From positions 124,001-188,000 of the forward strand of contig CALDUK010000016.1 of the NCBI GenBank assembly GCA_937924905.1: a DNA stretch of 64,000 bases, written 5' to 3'. This stretch comes from an uncultured Paracoccaceae bacterium. GTDB taxonomy: Bacteria; Pseudomonadota; Alphaproteobacteria; Rhodobacterales; Rhodobacteraceae. The notes under the pieces are model-generated. The model saw nothing but the letters and a program-made list of their open reading frames with translations, was not told where the DNA came from and ran no database searches. Shown here one piece after another: positions 26,845-36,385 of this stretch. The first letter of the stretch is position 1. Each line of letters begins with the position of its first letter. The position numbers were made by a program, and so were the translations under genes.

Positions 26845-27942
26845 TCAGCTTTCCGGCGGCGGTGGTGGCGAAACAGTGAAAATCTCGGCCAGCTCGGTTT
26901 CTTCGGCATGCTTCCAGCCGTCCTGTCCGGGGGTCCAAACCCAGGTTTCCCGGTCAATCTCGCTTTTCGCGGCCATCTGACCGAGATCGGCTTTGGAATA
27001 CGGCCCCGTTGTTTTGCCATCCTTTGCCAGATGCCAGACATGTTCAACCGGTGGTGGGGGCGGCGGCGTCACAGGTTGCACCGCCGGTCTTGGCCCCCAA
27101 GGTCCGGCGGCCCCGGTCATCTGCATGCCCAGTCCTGCGCCCATGCCCATGCCCATCGCTTGCCCGGCGCCCGAGTTCGGCAATCCCAGTGCCTCCCCGG
27201 CTTTATAGTGCAAATGTTCTTCCAGCGACCCGACCACGCCGCGCGAGGTCCGTTCGTCCAGCGCTTTTTCAACCAAAGGCGGAAGCGAGATGTTTTCGAT
27301 ATACAACTCGGGCAATTCGATACCGTAAGACGCAATCGTCTCGGAAATCGCTTCGGCGACCAGTTTGCCAAGGTCTTTGGTGTTGGCGGCCATATCCAAA
27401 ACGGGAACCGAGGTTTGCGAAATAACCCGGCCAAATTCCTGCACAATGATGTTTCGGATCTGATAACTGATCTCGTTCATCGTGAACTCGCCGTCGGTGC
27501 CCACGATCTCGACCAGGAATTTGCCGGGGTCCGTGACTTTGACCGTATAGGTGCCAAAGGCGCGCAATCGTGTCGGCCCGAATTCTGGGTCACGTATCAT
27601 GATCGGGTTCTTTGTACCCCATTTCAGATCGGTGAAACGCCGGGTCGAAACATAGTAGACTTCTGACTTGAACGGCGAGCGGAACCCATGATCCCAATGC
27701 TGAAGTGTTGTCAGAATGGGCAGGTTATTAGTTTCCAGCATATAAAGTCCGGGCATGAAAACGTCGGCCAGTTGCCCCTCATGCACAAACACAGCCGCCT
27801 GACTTTCGCGCACGGTCAGCTTGGCGCCGTACTTGATCTCGTGATCTTCGCGGTCAAACCGCCAGACCATTGTATCGCGGGTGTCATCGGTCCAATGGAT
27901 AACGTCGATGAACTCGCCTGTCAGAAAATCAAGAATGCCCAT
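26845..27942 (-). CDS. SPFH-domain protein with C-terminal GYF_2 domain (YdjI-like)
   Basis: A 365-residue protein. An SPFH/virion-core-type domain covers about residues 20-270 (TVRESQAAVFVHEGQLAD, YYVSTRRFTDLKWGT), then a glycine/methionine-rich linker and a proline run (PPPPPP). The C-terminus is a GYF_2 domain (VWHLAKDGKTTGPYSKADL). The ATG at 27942 has GAGGAGA upstream. Related Bacillus YdjI is a partner of the PspA stress system. The GYF domain probably binds proline-rich peptides, possibly its own linker (inference). Confidence 0.85.
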   Translation of the reverse strand: MGILDFLTGEFIDVIHWTDDTRDTMVWRFDREDHEIKYGAKLTVRESQAAVFVHEGQLADVFMPGLYMLETNNLPILTTLQHWDHGFRSPFKSEVYYVSTRRFTDLKWGTKNPIMIRDPEFGPTRLRAFGTYTVKVTDPGKFLVEIVGTDGEFTMNEISYQIRNIIVQEFGRVISQTSVPVLDMAANTKDLGKLVAEAISETIASYGIELPELYIENISLPPLVEKALDERTSRGVVGSLEEHLHYKAGEALGLPNSGAGQAMGMGMGAGLGMQMTGAAGPWGPRPAVQPVTPPPPPPVEHVWHLAKDGKTTGPYSKADLGQMAAKSEIDRETWVWTPGQDGWKHAEETELAEIFTVSPPPPPES

Positions 27943-27955
27943 TGGGTTCTCCTCG

Positions 27956-28891
27956 TCAGAAACTTGTGCTGAATTGCGCCTTGGCGAGGGCGCGAACAAT
28001 TGGTCGGGCGGTCTCGGCATCGATGCCGGGGGACAACCGTGGATCATAAAGCATGCCAAGCATCGCCTCGTCCATCGAAGTCAGACGCCCAAATTCATCA
28101 TCGTCGTTAAAGATCGACGGGCGCGCGGTCGGGCTGTCATTTGCCAACCCCATGCCTTGGGCCAGTTCTTCGTGTACGCAGGACAAGCGAAGAAGTGGCG
28201 GCAATTCCGCGCGAATAACCGCGATGGCTTGCGACAATTCACCCGTGCTGTCGGGATCAGCCGCGACCACGACGCAATAGCTTTCCCGTCCCAAGTTCTG
28301 AATAACGGAAATTTCCTGTTCCCGAATGCCGGGAAGCAAACGTTGCAGCAATGGACCCGAAACCTTCCGTTCTTCTTCCGAAAGGATAAGCACGCGGAAA
28401 TTGCCGTTTCTCTCAACGAATGACACGGGATGTCCGGTCGCGCGCCCAAGTCGCGCGGCAAAGCGCTGGATGGCGGCGATGTCATCGACACGTTGGGCGA
28501 CCGGAACGCTTGCACCAAAAATTGGTTCAAACCGCACAGGCTCGACCCAACGGTGCAACATGCTGTCGGTTTCCTGCCGCACCAGCTGCGCGCCAATATT
28601 TGAGAACTCGCGCGAAAACGCGACGGCTTCAAAGGTGCGTGCAAGGCGGTCCGCATCATAGGGAACATCCGGCCCGCCACCGTCGATGCGCAGCAAGCCA
28701 CGCGTCCGGTGGCCCTGTTCGACACGCGCGTAAAATGCCTGCAACTCCGCGCTTTCAGGTGACACACCTTCTGTAACCACCGGCACGGTTGGCGCCGGTG
28801 GGGGGGGCGTGGCAAACAGGCCGTCTATCTGATCGCATCCCGCAATCGTCAGAACGGCCCAAAACACCAGAAAGGCGCGTTGCCACATCAT
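27956..28891 (-). CDS. DUF2927-family lipoprotein
   Basis: A 311-residue protein with a lipoprotein signal ending LTIAGC, so probably anchored in a membrane facing the periplasm. The C-terminal part contains CVHEELAQGMGLAND, the HExx(x)-like conserved motif of DUF2927, which resembles a zinc-protease helix but is unproven as an enzyme. A proline stretch (PPPPAP) follows the lipid anchor. It starts 3 bases after the telA stop; ATG 28891 or 28888 may be used. Confidence 0.82.
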   Translation of the reverse strand: MMWQRAFLVFWAVLTIAGCDQIDGLFATPPPPAPTVPVVTEGVSPESAELQAFYARVEQGHRTRGLLRIDGGGPDVPYDADRLARTFEAVAFSREFSNIGAQLVRQETDSMLHRWVEPVRFEPIFGASVPVAQRVDDIAAIQRFAARLGRATGHPVSFVERNGNFRVLILSEEERKVSGPLLQRLLPGIREQEISVIQNLGRESYCVVVAADPDSTGELSQAIAVIRAELPPLLRLSCVHEELAQGMGLANDSPTARPSIFNDDDEFGRLTSMDEAMLGMLYDPRLSPGIDAETARPIVRALAKAQFSTSF

Positions 28892-28894
28892 CAA

Positions 28895-30091
28895 TCAGGC
28901 CGGAACGCTTTCGCCCGCATTGGTGCCGGTGCCATCGTTGCGTGATTTTGCGGCTGCAAGTGTGGATTTCAATTCGGCTTCCATCTTCTGAAGTTCGACC
29001 TCGGCTTCGGCGCGCTTTTGCTTGCCCTCGTCGGCAATCTGAAGGCTTTCTTCAATGGTTGCTACCAGATCCGCATTGGCTTTTTTGACTGCTTCGATGT
29101 CAAAGACGCCGCGTTCCATTTCTTCGCGGATCATCTTGTTGGCGGATCGCAGGTTTTCGGCATTGGCGGTCAAAAGCTCGTTCGTAAGATCATTCGCTTC
29201 GCGCACCGCTTCGGCAGCTTCGGCCGAACGCTGAATGGTCACGGCCTGTGCCAGTTGGGTTTCCCAAAGCGGCACCGTATTGACCAAAGTCGAATTGATT
29301 TTGGTCACCAGCGATTTGTCGTTTTCCTGCACAAGCCGGATCGACGGAAGCGACTGCATCGTCACCTGCCGGGTCAGCTTCAGATCATGCACCCGGCGTT
29401 CCAGATCGTCGCGTGCGGCGCGCAAATCGCGCAATTCCTGCGCTTTCATAACGCCTTGCTCTTCGGGGGCCGCCTGAACTTCGGCTTCTTTGGCGGGAAT
29501 ATCTTTGGTGTCGAGACGGCTCAGCTTTTCTTCGCCAGCGGCGATATACAGCGCCAGCTCGTCATAGAAATTAAGCGTTTTCTCATACAGCTGATCCAGA
29601 GACTTGATGTCTTTCAAAAGCTGATGCTCGTGGCCCAGAAGGTCATCGGTGACCTTGTCGATCTGATCCTGCACCTTTTCGAACCGCGCCACGAAATTGT
29701 GGATTGGCGCAGCGCGACCCAAAAGCCGTTCCCACCACGACCGTTTGCGACGCACATCCAATTCGCTGATCGAAAAGCCGCGAATGGTTGAAACGATATT
29801 CCGCAGGCTGTCGCCTGCAGGGCCCACATCTTTGTTGCGCACATCCGCAAGCATCGACTGGCTGATCACCTGCAATTCGGCTTGTGCGGCTGAACCAAAC
29901 GACACGATCGAGTTCGTGTTCGACATATCCAATTCGCCGATCCGGCGTTCGATCTCGGCTGTAGTTTGTGGATCAGCGGCCTCGAACGCCACGATCTCGT
30001 TTGCAGGGGCGGGTTCAGGCAATAGCACCTCGCTGACTTGCTTCACCTCGACCAAGGCCTTCTCGGCCTCCTGACGCACACGTTCTTCCAT
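28895..30091 (-). CDS. telA: TelA/KlaA-family toxic-anion-resistance protein
   Basis: A 398-residue, mainly helical, coiled-coil protein of the TelA/YaaN family. Characteristic stretches are GKLDMSNTN-like ELDMSNTNSIVSFGS, AELQVISQSMLADVRNKDVG and WWERLLG. Family members are linked to tellurite resistance, and in Bacillus (yaaN) the gene is adjacent to xpaC, as here. Predicted cytoplasmic and membrane-associated. The ATG at 30091 has GGAGGGAA upstream. Central gene of the seven-gene operon. Confidence 0.9.
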   Translation of the reverse strand: MEERVRQEAEKALVEVKQVSEVLLPEPAPANEIVAFEAADPQTTAEIERRIGELDMSNTNSIVSFGSAAQAELQVISQSMLADVRNKDVGPAGDSLRNIVSTIRGFSISELDVRRKRSWWERLLGRAAPIHNFVARFEKVQDQIDKVTDDLLGHEHQLLKDIKSLDQLYEKTLNFYDELALYIAAGEEKLSRLDTKDIPAKEAEVQAAPEEQGVMKAQELRDLRAARDDLERRVHDLKLTRQVTMQSLPSIRLVQENDKSLVTKINSTLVNTVPLWETQLAQAVTIQRSAEAAEAVREANDLTNELLTANAENLRSANKMIREEMERGVFDIEAVKKANADLVATIEESLQIADEGKQKRAEAEVELQKMEAELKSTLAAAKSRNDGTGTNAGESVPA

Positions 30092-30112
30092 TGCGGGTTC
30101 CCTCCTCGCTGG

Positions 30113-30988
30113 TCAAATTTCGCTGCGGACGCCTTCGCGTTCCAGCCGGTCGCGGAGCACTTCGATCTCGACGTCCAGCGTGGATTTGTCGTCCAGCAGC
30201 AGTTTTTCGGTTTTTTGTGAGAACGAACTTTCCAGGTCGTTCAAAAGTGCTTCGTAATCGGTGCGTGCAGCCTCGTTTTGTGAGCGAGCGTAAAGATCGG
30301 CAAATTGCACTGTCGCATCCCGCGCGCCCAATAGATAAACGCCCAAAAACCTGCGCGCGCTTGTCAAATCGCGGGGGTCTTCTTCTACCACCCGGAACAT
30401 GCCGCGTGCTGTGTCGATGAAATCCTCGACACGCCGCTCCAGCGCTGGCACCCGCGCGCGCCGGATGGCGTCACGCATCGCGGCCAGATGGCGTTCGGCT
30501 TCGTCCACGACACGTGCGACACGGTCGGTTTGATAGTCGTTCATGCCCTCTGTGCCTTTGTTTTTCAAAGGATCAGGTCCGAAGGCAACGAAATGCAAAA
30601 CCGCGCCAAGGATGAAATAAAGCAACGGGTTTATCAGACTGACGTTTTGTACATCAATTCCGGCCATGGCCAGGCCCAGACCTGTCAGGACGCTGCCAAA
30701 TATCTTACGGGGCATGGCAGGCTTTTTGGCCACACGCCGCGCATTATAGGCATCTTCCGCGACCAGCCCTTCTTTTGTCAGCCATGCGGCCAGCATCATG
30801 ACGCCAAAGGCGGCGATTTTCACGAACATGCCCGCGGGTTCCAACTGGAACGCCACCAACAGCATCGCGACTGGCGCGATGAACAAAAAGTTCACACGTG
30901 CGCCGACACGGCTGCGCTTCATGCCATCAGGGTTGCGCGGATACGACGCTGACCCAGGGCTGTGTTTCCCACCATAGCGCTGAGCCAT
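30113..30988 (-). CDS. XpaC-family membrane protein
   Basis: A 291-residue protein. A basic N-terminus is followed by three hydrophobic segments (FLFIAPVAMLLVAFQ, IAAFGVMMLAAWL, LLYFILGAVLHFVAF) and a long helical cytoplasmic domain (VDEAERHLAAMRDAIRRA... to the end). This matches XpaC ('5-bromo-4-chloroindolyl phosphate hydrolysis' family; the name reflects an old phenotype rather than a known activity). It precedes telA as in Bacillus xpaC-yaaN. The ATG at 30988 overlaps the small upstream gene's stop by one base. Confidence 0.85.
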   Translation of the reverse strand: MAQRYGGKHSPGSASYPRNPDGMKRSRVGARVNFLFIAPVAMLLVAFQLEPAGMFVKIAAFGVMMLAAWLTKEGLVAEDAYNARRVAKKPAMPRKIFGSVLTGLGLAMAGIDVQNVSLINPLLYFILGAVLHFVAFGPDPLKNKGTEGMNDYQTDRVARVVDEAERHLAAMRDAIRRARVPALERRVEDFIDTARGMFRVVEEDPRDLTSARRFLGVYLLGARDATVQFADLYARSQNEAARTDYEALLNDLESSFSQKTEKLLLDDKSTLDVEIEVLRDRLEREGVRSEI

Positions 30989-31185
30989 CAGGATGCTCCA
31001 CTGACCGAGACATAGAGGACCAGACACAGAAGTAGAAAAAAGGCCGCTTTTTGCATCATTCCCCCCTTGGCGATGGCATCGCTATCGCCGACTTTCTGAA
31101 CCGCGTCTGCTGCGCTTTTAACAAGAAACGCTGTAAGCGCCACGACAACCGCCGCGGCGATCAATGCCAATGCAACTCGCTGCAT
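30988..31185 (-). CDS. Small two-helix membrane protein, first gene of XpaC-TelA operon
   Basis: A 65-residue protein starting MQRVALALIAAAVVVALTAF and with a second hydrophobic helix near its C-terminus (AAFFLLLCLVLYVSV). No family recognised. A TTG start at 31197 is possible but directly abuts its ribosome site. It is coupled by TGATG overlap to the XpaC gene and so is part of the same operon. Confidence 0.7.
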   Translation of the reverse strand: MQRVALALIAAAVVVALTAFLVKSAADAVQKVGDSDAIAKGGMMQKAAFFLLLCLVLYVSVSGAS

Positions 31186-31322
31186 GAAAGACGGCAACCC
31201 CTGCTGTTTGACGGTAACATATGAAAATACGCCAGCGCTTTCTATAGCTTCTGTGCGGGAAAGCGATGGTCTGCCTAGGTTATGTGCATTTTCCCATATT
31301 TGCCGAAATCATATGACAGTAA

Positions 31323-32153
31323 TCAATTTCTCTTTTTATTTCTGTTGGTTCGCGTAGGCACGTGTTTCGGCTTTGATGGTTTCCGACCAGAATTCTGACG
31401 CTGCTCGGCTTTTTTTCCCCCGTCCACAGGGGCCAACCCAAGTTGATCGCGTACGATTTTCTGCCGCACTTCCTCGACTGCGCCCGCCTTCAACGTGCTT
31501 AATTGAAACGGGCCATAGCTGATGCGGATCAAACGGTTGACGGGAAAGCCGATGGTTTCCATCGCGCGGCGAACCTCGCGGTTCTTGCCCTCGCGCAGCG
31601 AAACGGTGACCCAGGCGTTCTTGCCCTGTTGCCGGTCCAGCGTCACGGTCATCGGGCGAAATTTTTCACCCTCCAGCGTCAGCCCGTCGCGCAGCGGTTT
31701 GAAGTCGTCGTCCTTCGGCGCACCGTGAACACGCACGCGGTATTTTCGCATCCAACCGGTCGAAGGCAATTCAAGACGTCGTTTTACATCTCCGTCATTG
31801 GTCAGCAACAAAAGCCCTTCTGATGCGATATCCAGACGGCCCACCGACATGACACGGGGCAAGTCGCCCGGCAAAGCGTCGAACACAGTTGGGCGGCCTT
31901 TTTCATCTTTCGTCGTGGTCACCAGTCCGACGGGCTTGTGGTAAAGCCACAGCCGGGGCGGTTCGCGTTCTTCCAGCGCTTTTCCATCAACAAGGATCGT
32001 GTCACCCGTTTTGACATTCAAAGCAGGGCTTTCAATCAGCTTGCCATTCACCGAGACGCGCTTTGCCTCGATGATCCGCTCGGCCTCGCGACGCGACGCC
32101 ACGCCGTGGCGCGCCAGCACTTTGGCAATCCGTTCTGGTTTATCGGTCTCCAT
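31323..32153 (-). CDS. rluB: Ribosomal large-subunit pseudouridine synthase (RluB type)
   Basis: A 276-residue enzyme with an N-terminal S4 RNA-binding domain ([20 protein letters not shown]) and a RsuA/RluB/E/F catalytic domain. The catalytic aspartate lies in [40 protein letters not shown] is the family C-motif. A lysine-rich tail follows. It isomerises uridine near position 2605 in E. coli 23S rRNA; the exact site here is by analogy. It is divergent from tadA. Confidence 0.92.
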   Translation of the reverse strand: METDKPERIAKVLARHGVASRREAERIIEAKRVSVNGKLIESPALNVKTGDTILVDGKALEEREPPRLWLYHKPVGLVTTTKDEKGRPTVFDALPGDLPRVMSVGRLDIASEGLLLLTNDGDVKRRLELPSTGWMRKYRVRVHGAPKDDDFKPLRDGLTLEGEKFRPMTVTLDRQQGKNAWVTVSLREGKNREVRRAMETIGFPVNRLIRISYGPFQLSTLKAGAVEEVRQKIVRDQLGLAPVDGGKKAEQRQNSGRKPSKPKHVPTRTNRNKKRN

Positions 32154-32231
32154 GCCATGCCTCTAGCGGCTTCGTGCCCACAAGGCGAGAGCCGTTGCTC
32201 TCAATCGGATCCTCGGCGTATCACGTCATCC

Positions 32232-32693
32232 ATGTCGAACACGGGTTTCACCAGTTTCATGGATCAGGCGCTGGATCAGGCGCGGCAGGCCGCCACCCGT
32301 GGCGAGGTGCCGGTTGGCGCGGTTCTGGTCGGCCCTGACGGAAACGTCTTGGCAACAGCGGGCAACCGAACGCGTGAAATGTCGGACCCGACCGCGCATG
32401 CCGAAATGCTGGTTATCCGCGACGGCGCGTCCAAACTGGGGTCGGAACGTCTGACCGGTTGCGATTTGTATGTTACGCTGGAACCGTGCCCCATGTGTGC
32501 CGCTGCTATTTCGCATGCCCGCATTGCCCGACTGTACTATGGGGCGGCCGATGCGAAATCAGGCGGCGTTTCCGTTGGCTCAAAGGTTTTCAGCCATCCG
32601 CAATGCCATCACACGCCCGAGGTGTATGACGGGATCGCTGCAACCGAAGCACAAAACCTACTGATCCAGTTTTTTCGGGACAAACGGGGTTAG
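32232..32693 (+). CDS. tadA: tRNA-specific adenosine deaminase
   Basis: A 153-residue zinc deaminase making inosine at the wobble position of tRNA-Arg(ACG). The zinc/proton-shuttle motif is TAHAEM and the second zinc motif is EPCPMCAAAI. The start MSNTGFTSFMDQALDQARQA follows the family; the frame upstream belongs to rluB's antisense and is not used. Its last codons overlap the convergent beta-barrel gene. Confidence 0.95.
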   Translation: MSNTGFTSFMDQALDQARQAATRGEVPVGAVLVGPDGNVLATAGNRTREMSDPTAHAEMLVIRDGASKLGSERLTGCDLYVTLEPCPMCAAAISHARIARLYYGAADAKSGGVSVGSKVFSHPQCHHTPEVYDGIAATEAQNLLIQFFRDKRG

Positions 32694-33262
32694 AACCCGA
32701 GGCGAATGCCCAGAACAACATCCTGGCGCGAATATTCGACGTCATTTCCGCTTGGCAAAGAAGCATCGTTGAACGTGTCGGTATAACGGTATTCGACAAA
32801 GGCCTGGTATTTGGACGCCGGAATTTTATACCGCGCTCCCAGCACCACTTGACCGCCCAGGGTGTCGTCGCTTTCCGACCCTGCGCCATCGTCAAACCCG
32901 ACGCGCACGACGCCAAGCCCGACACCAGCATAGCCGTCCAATGCCTCGCCATCCCGAAAGGTATAGGTGCCTGTGGCCATCAGACTGGTCGCGTCTTGTT
33001 CTTCACCCGGTATGCCCGACCAACGGTTCTCTGAATGGCTTAGCTCGACCCCGAATTCCAAACGTGTATCCGGGTTCAGACGTTGAACTGCGAACCCCGA
33101 AACCGTGTCGCCTTCCGCTGCACGGTCACTGCCGCCCCAAGACAGCATCCCGTGTTCGGTCGTGCCAAGAAACACGTCCAGCGACCAATCCTCTGCCGCA
33201 GCAGATGACGCCGCGGACAGGGCCAACAAAACGGGACCAATCTGTTTTAACATACTGCTCAT
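32690..33262 (-). CDS. Outer-membrane beta-barrel protein (OmpW/opacity type)
   Basis: A 190-residue protein with a signal peptide (LKQIGPVLLALSAASSAAAE) and alternating hydrophobic/polar strands ending in a C-terminal phenylalanine (LGIRLGF), typical of small outer-membrane barrels. The strand YQAFVEYRYTDTFND and the repeat of aromatic residues support this. Function unknown. The start ATG 33262 has a weak ribosome site; an ATG at 33253 is an alternative. Confidence 0.8.
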   Translation of the reverse strand: MSSMLKQIGPVLLALSAASSAAAEDWSLDVFLGTTEHGMLSWGGSDRAAEGDTVSGFAVQRLNPDTRLEFGVELSHSENRWSGIPGEEQDATSLMATGTYTFRDGEALDGYAGVGLGVVRVGFDDGAGSESDDTLGGQVVLGARYKIPASKYQAFVEYRYTDTFNDASLPSGNDVEYSRQDVVLGIRLGF

Positions 33263-33391
33263 AGCGGTTTTTTCGCCTTTGACCGCAATATATGCCCGTA
33301 CACGGCGGAAGACGAGACTTATCTTGGCAACCGCCAAAACCGTTGCATCCTTGGCGCAGTGGTGTCCGTCACCAAAACTGCAAATCGTGGG

Positions 33392-33799
33392 TTAATCTGC
33401 GACTTCGTGCACTTCGATGACATTGCCGTCGGGGTCGTAAAAGAAAATCTGCTTCCACCCCGCGACCGCCGTATGCCCCCAATCCGAATAGGGCACGCCG
33501 CTTGCGTCCAGATGCGCTTTGAACGCGTCCAGGTCATCGGTCCGATAGGCAATATGCCCATGGCTGACCGCATTGACCGTCTGACCGGTCTTGAACCCGG
33601 CCAACACATCCTTCTGCGCCAGATGCGTTTGAATATACCCATCGGTGACAAAGGCCACGTCCCCAGCATAGCCTTTGCCTTTTTCCAAAACCGGCAAACC
33701 TTGGGTTTCCGTTTCAAGCCCCAGAACATCGCGGTAAAACACATCCATCTCACCCACCTTGTCGGTGGAAAGATTAATGTGATGCAGGCGTAGCTTCAT
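33392..33799 (-). CDS. VOC/glyoxalase-superfamily protein
   Basis: A 135-residue protein with a single VOC fold: [20 protein letters not shown] carries the first metal-ligand His, and [15 protein letters not shown] supplies the C-terminal Glu. Substrates in this superfamily vary (glyoxalase, fosfomycin resistance, dioxygenase), so no function is assigned. It is divergent from gatC; the longer upstream frame is the antisense of gatC/gatA. Confidence 0.9.
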   Translation of the reverse strand: MKLRLHHINLSTDKVGEMDVFYRDVLGLETETQGLPVLEKGKGYAGDVAFVTDGYIQTHLAQKDVLAGFKTGQTVNAVSHGHIAYRTDDLDAFKAHLDASGVPYSDWGHTAVAGWKQIFFYDPDGNVIEVHEVAD

Positions 33800-33896
33800 G
33801 GGCCAAAGCCTGACCCAGCCCGGACCCAAGAGCAAGGCTTCCCTTCCACCGCGCCGCGCGCTAAATGACCTTTCGTTCAAAAGAGGTGACAGAACC

Positions 33897-34184
33897 ATGT
33901 CAATTGACAAGGAAACCGCCCGCAAAGTGGCGAAACTCGCCCGGATCAAGGTGGAAGACGATGCGCTTGACGCGCTTGCCAGTGAATTCAATGCGATCCT
34001 CGGGTTTGTCGAGCAATTGAACGAAGTCGATGTTGATGGTGTCGAGCCAATGACCAGCGTCACGCCCATGCGTTTGAAGCGCCGCGAAGATGTGGTCACC
34101 GACGGCGACCAGCAAACCAAGGTGCTTGCGAATGCACCGGATGCCCGCAACGGCTTCTTCGCAGTGCCAAAGGTGGTGGAATAA
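33897..34184 (+). CDS. gatC: Asp-tRNA(Asn)/Glu-tRNA(Gln) amidotransferase subunit C
   Basis: A 95-residue GatC, stabilising subunit of the transamidosome. It begins [19 protein letters not shown] and contains [30 protein letters not shown] precedes the ATG at 33897. The stop overlaps gatA (TAATG). gatB is not in this window. Confidence 0.95.
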   Translation: MSIDKETARKVAKLARIKVEDDALDALASEFNAILGFVEQLNEVDVDGVEPMTSVTPMRLKRREDVVTDGDQQTKVLANAPDARNGFFAVPKVVE

Positions 34185-35668
34185 TGAGCGATCTGAACAC
34201 CCTTACCATCGCCGACGCGCGGGACAAACTGCGGGCAGGCGACATCACCAGCGTCGAGCTGACAGAAGCTTGCCTGAACGCAACGGCAGCGGCGGAAAAG
34301 CTGAACGCGGTTGTCCATCACACGCCCGATCTGGCGGTCGAACAAGCGAAAGCGGCAGACGCGCGCCTGAAAAAGGGCGATGCGCCCGCGATGTGCGGAA
34401 TCCCGCTTGGCATCAAGGACCTCTTTTGTACGAAAGGCGTCGCAAGTCAGGCGGCCAGCGCAATTCTGAACGGCTTCAAACCGGAATATGAATCCACGGT
34501 GTCCGGCCAATTGTTCGACGCAGGTGCCGTGATGATCGGCAAGCTGAACATGGACGAATTTGCCATGGGCTCCAGCAACGAGACGTCGACATATGGCAAT
34601 GTTCTGAACCCATGGCGGGCAGACGGCAACGACACAGCCTTGACCCCCGGCGGCTCGTCAGGTGGCTCGGCGGCAGCGGTCGCGGCCGATCTTTGCTTGG
34701 CGGCGACGGGAACTGACACCGGGGGTTCTATCCGTCAGCCCGCCGCTTTTGTCGGCATCACAGGGCTAAAGCCAACCTACGGTCGCTGCTCGCGTTGGGG
34801 TGTTGTGGCCTTTGCGTCATCGCTTGATCAAGCCGGTCCCATGACAAAAACCGTCCGCGATGCGGCGATCATGTTTCAGGCTATGGCGGGCTATGATCCG
34901 AAGGATTCCACAAGCGCCGACCTGGCGCTGCCCGATTTCGAGGCTGCGATTACGGGCGACATTAAGGGCAAAACCATCGGCATTCCAAAGGAATACCGCA
35001 TGGATGGTATGCCGGACGAGATAGAGAAGCTTTGGGCAGATGGGCGCGATATGCTGCAAGACGCCGGCGCCAAAATCGCTGATATCTCGCTGCCGCACAC
35101 CAAATACGCGTTGCCGGCCTATTACGTCATCGCGCCTGCCGAAGCGTCATCCAACCTCGCGCGCTATGATGGCGTTCGCTATGGGCACCGCGCCGCGCTG
35201 GGGCAGGGCGACGGGATCACCGAGATGTATGAAAAGACCCGCGCCGAAGGCTTTGGTGACGAGGTGAAGCGCCGCGTGATGATCGGCACATATGTCCTGT
35301 CTGCGGGCTTTTATGACGCCTATTACAACCGCGCGCGCCGGGTTCGTACGCTGATCAAAAAAGACTTCGAAGACGTCTTCGCGCAAGGGGTCGATGCTAT
35401 TCTGACGCCCGCGACACCGTCTGCGGCTTTCGAGCTGGGGCAAGAATTTGATGATCCGGTTCAAATGTATCTGAACGACGTATTCACTGTGACGGTGAAC
35501 CTTGCGGGCCTTCCCGGTATCGCTGTGCCCGCCGGGCTTGATGGCAAAGGTTTGCCTCTGGGTCTGCAACTGATTGGCAAGCCATGGGAAGAAGGCGAGT
35601 TGCTGAATATCGCCGCTTCGCTGGAAGACCGCGCCGGTTTTGTAGCCAAACCGGCGAAATGGTGGTAA
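34184..35668 (+). CDS. gatA: Asp-tRNA(Asn)/Glu-tRNA(Gln) amidotransferase subunit A
   Basis: A 494-residue amidase-signature enzyme releasing ammonia from glutamine to make Gln-tRNA or Asn-tRNA. The Ser-cisSer-Lys triad is visible: Lys in PLGIKDLF, and the serines in [15 protein letters not shown] and [14 protein letters not shown]. Length and order match the family. Confidence 0.97.
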   Translation: MSDLNTLTIADARDKLRAGDITSVELTEACLNATAAAEKLNAVVHHTPDLAVEQAKAADARLKKGDAPAMCGIPLGIKDLFCTKGVASQAASAILNGFKPEYESTVSGQLFDAGAVMIGKLNMDEFAMGSSNETSTYGNVLNPWRADGNDTALTPGGSSGGSAAAVAADLCLAATGTDTGGSIRQPAAFVGITGLKPTYGRCSRWGVVAFASSLDQAGPMTKTVRDAAIMFQAMAGYDPKDSTSADLALPDFEAAITGDIKGKTIGIPKEYRMDGMPDEIEKLWADGRDMLQDAGAKIADISLPHTKYALPAYYVIAPAEASSNLARYDGVRYGHRAALGQGDGITEMYEKTRAEGFGDEVKRRVMIGTYVLSAGFYDAYYNRARRVRTLIKKDFEDVFAQGVDAILTPATPSAAFELGQEFDDPVQMYLNDVFTVTVNLAGLPGIAVPAGLDGKGLPLGLQLIGKPWEEGELLNIAASLEDRAGFVAKPAKWW

Positions 35669-35702
35669 ACGGATCAAAACCAAAAAACGGCAGAGCAGAC
35701 AG

Positions 35703-36383
35703 ATGATCCTTCGAATGACCACGGCACTCGCCGTCCTTATGCTTGCAGGTTGCGGCAGCACTGTACCTGACAGCAATCCAAATGCAGGCAATGGCGTCGG
35801 CTTTGGCGACTACAATCGCTATGCGCAGCAACGCGCTGACCGCGATGCCGAACTTGAACGCAGCACCGCTCCGCTGACAGAAGAAATGGCCATTGCACAA
35901 GACACGATCGGCGTTCTGAACGAAACAGCGTCATCGTCGGGCGGCGAAGTCCAAGTCGCCACGATTACGCCAGCGTCCACAGACAACCCGCGCATCTCGG
36001 ACGAACAGGATTTCGATGCTGTATCGTCCCGCGAAACAATCGAAAGCGACCGCGAACGTTTGCAGGACCAACGCCAGACCCTGCAAGTGGCCCAGCCGCA
36101 AAACGTGCCAGAACGACCCTCTGGTCGCACCGCGCCCAATATTGTCGCCTATGCGTTGGCCACGACCAACCCGGTCGGTCAGCCCGCCTATGACCGTCGC
36201 TCGCGCTATAACGAAGACCGGTATCGCAATGCCTGCGCCGAGTTCGCCTCGCCCGATCAAGCACAGGCCGCGTTCCTTGCGGCCGGCGGCCCCGAGCGGG
36301 ATCGCCGCGGCATTGATCCGGATGGCGACGGATTTGCCTGTTTCTGGGATCCACGCCCGTTCCGGACCGCGCGCGGAGGCTGA
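35703..36383 (+). CDS. Lipoprotein with excalibur-like C-terminal motif
   Basis: A 226-residue protein with a lipobox (LAVLMLAGCGS). The middle is low-complexity and Gln/Ser-rich (residues about 80-140). The C-terminus DPDGDGFACFWDPRPFR resembles the DxDxDGxxCE-type excalibur calcium motif. It precedes the amidase gene by 2 bases, so an envelope function is likely. No family assigned. Confidence 0.75.
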   Translation: MILRMTTALAVLMLAGCGSTVPDSNPNAGNGVGFGDYNRYAQQRADRDAELERSTAPLTEEMAIAQDTIGVLNETASSSGGEVQVATITPASTDNPRISDEQDFDAVSSRETIESDRERLQDQRQTLQVAQPQNVPERPSGRTAPNIVAYALATTNPVGQPAYDRRSRYNEDRYRNACAEFASPDQAQAAFLAAGGPERDRRGIDPDGDGFACFWDPRPFRTARGG

Positions 36384-36385
36384 TC

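Noticed and set aside
33800-34510. Minus-strand extension of the VOC frame to 34510
   Set aside because: The upstream part is antisense to gatC/gatA; the ATG at 33799 gives the full VOC domain.
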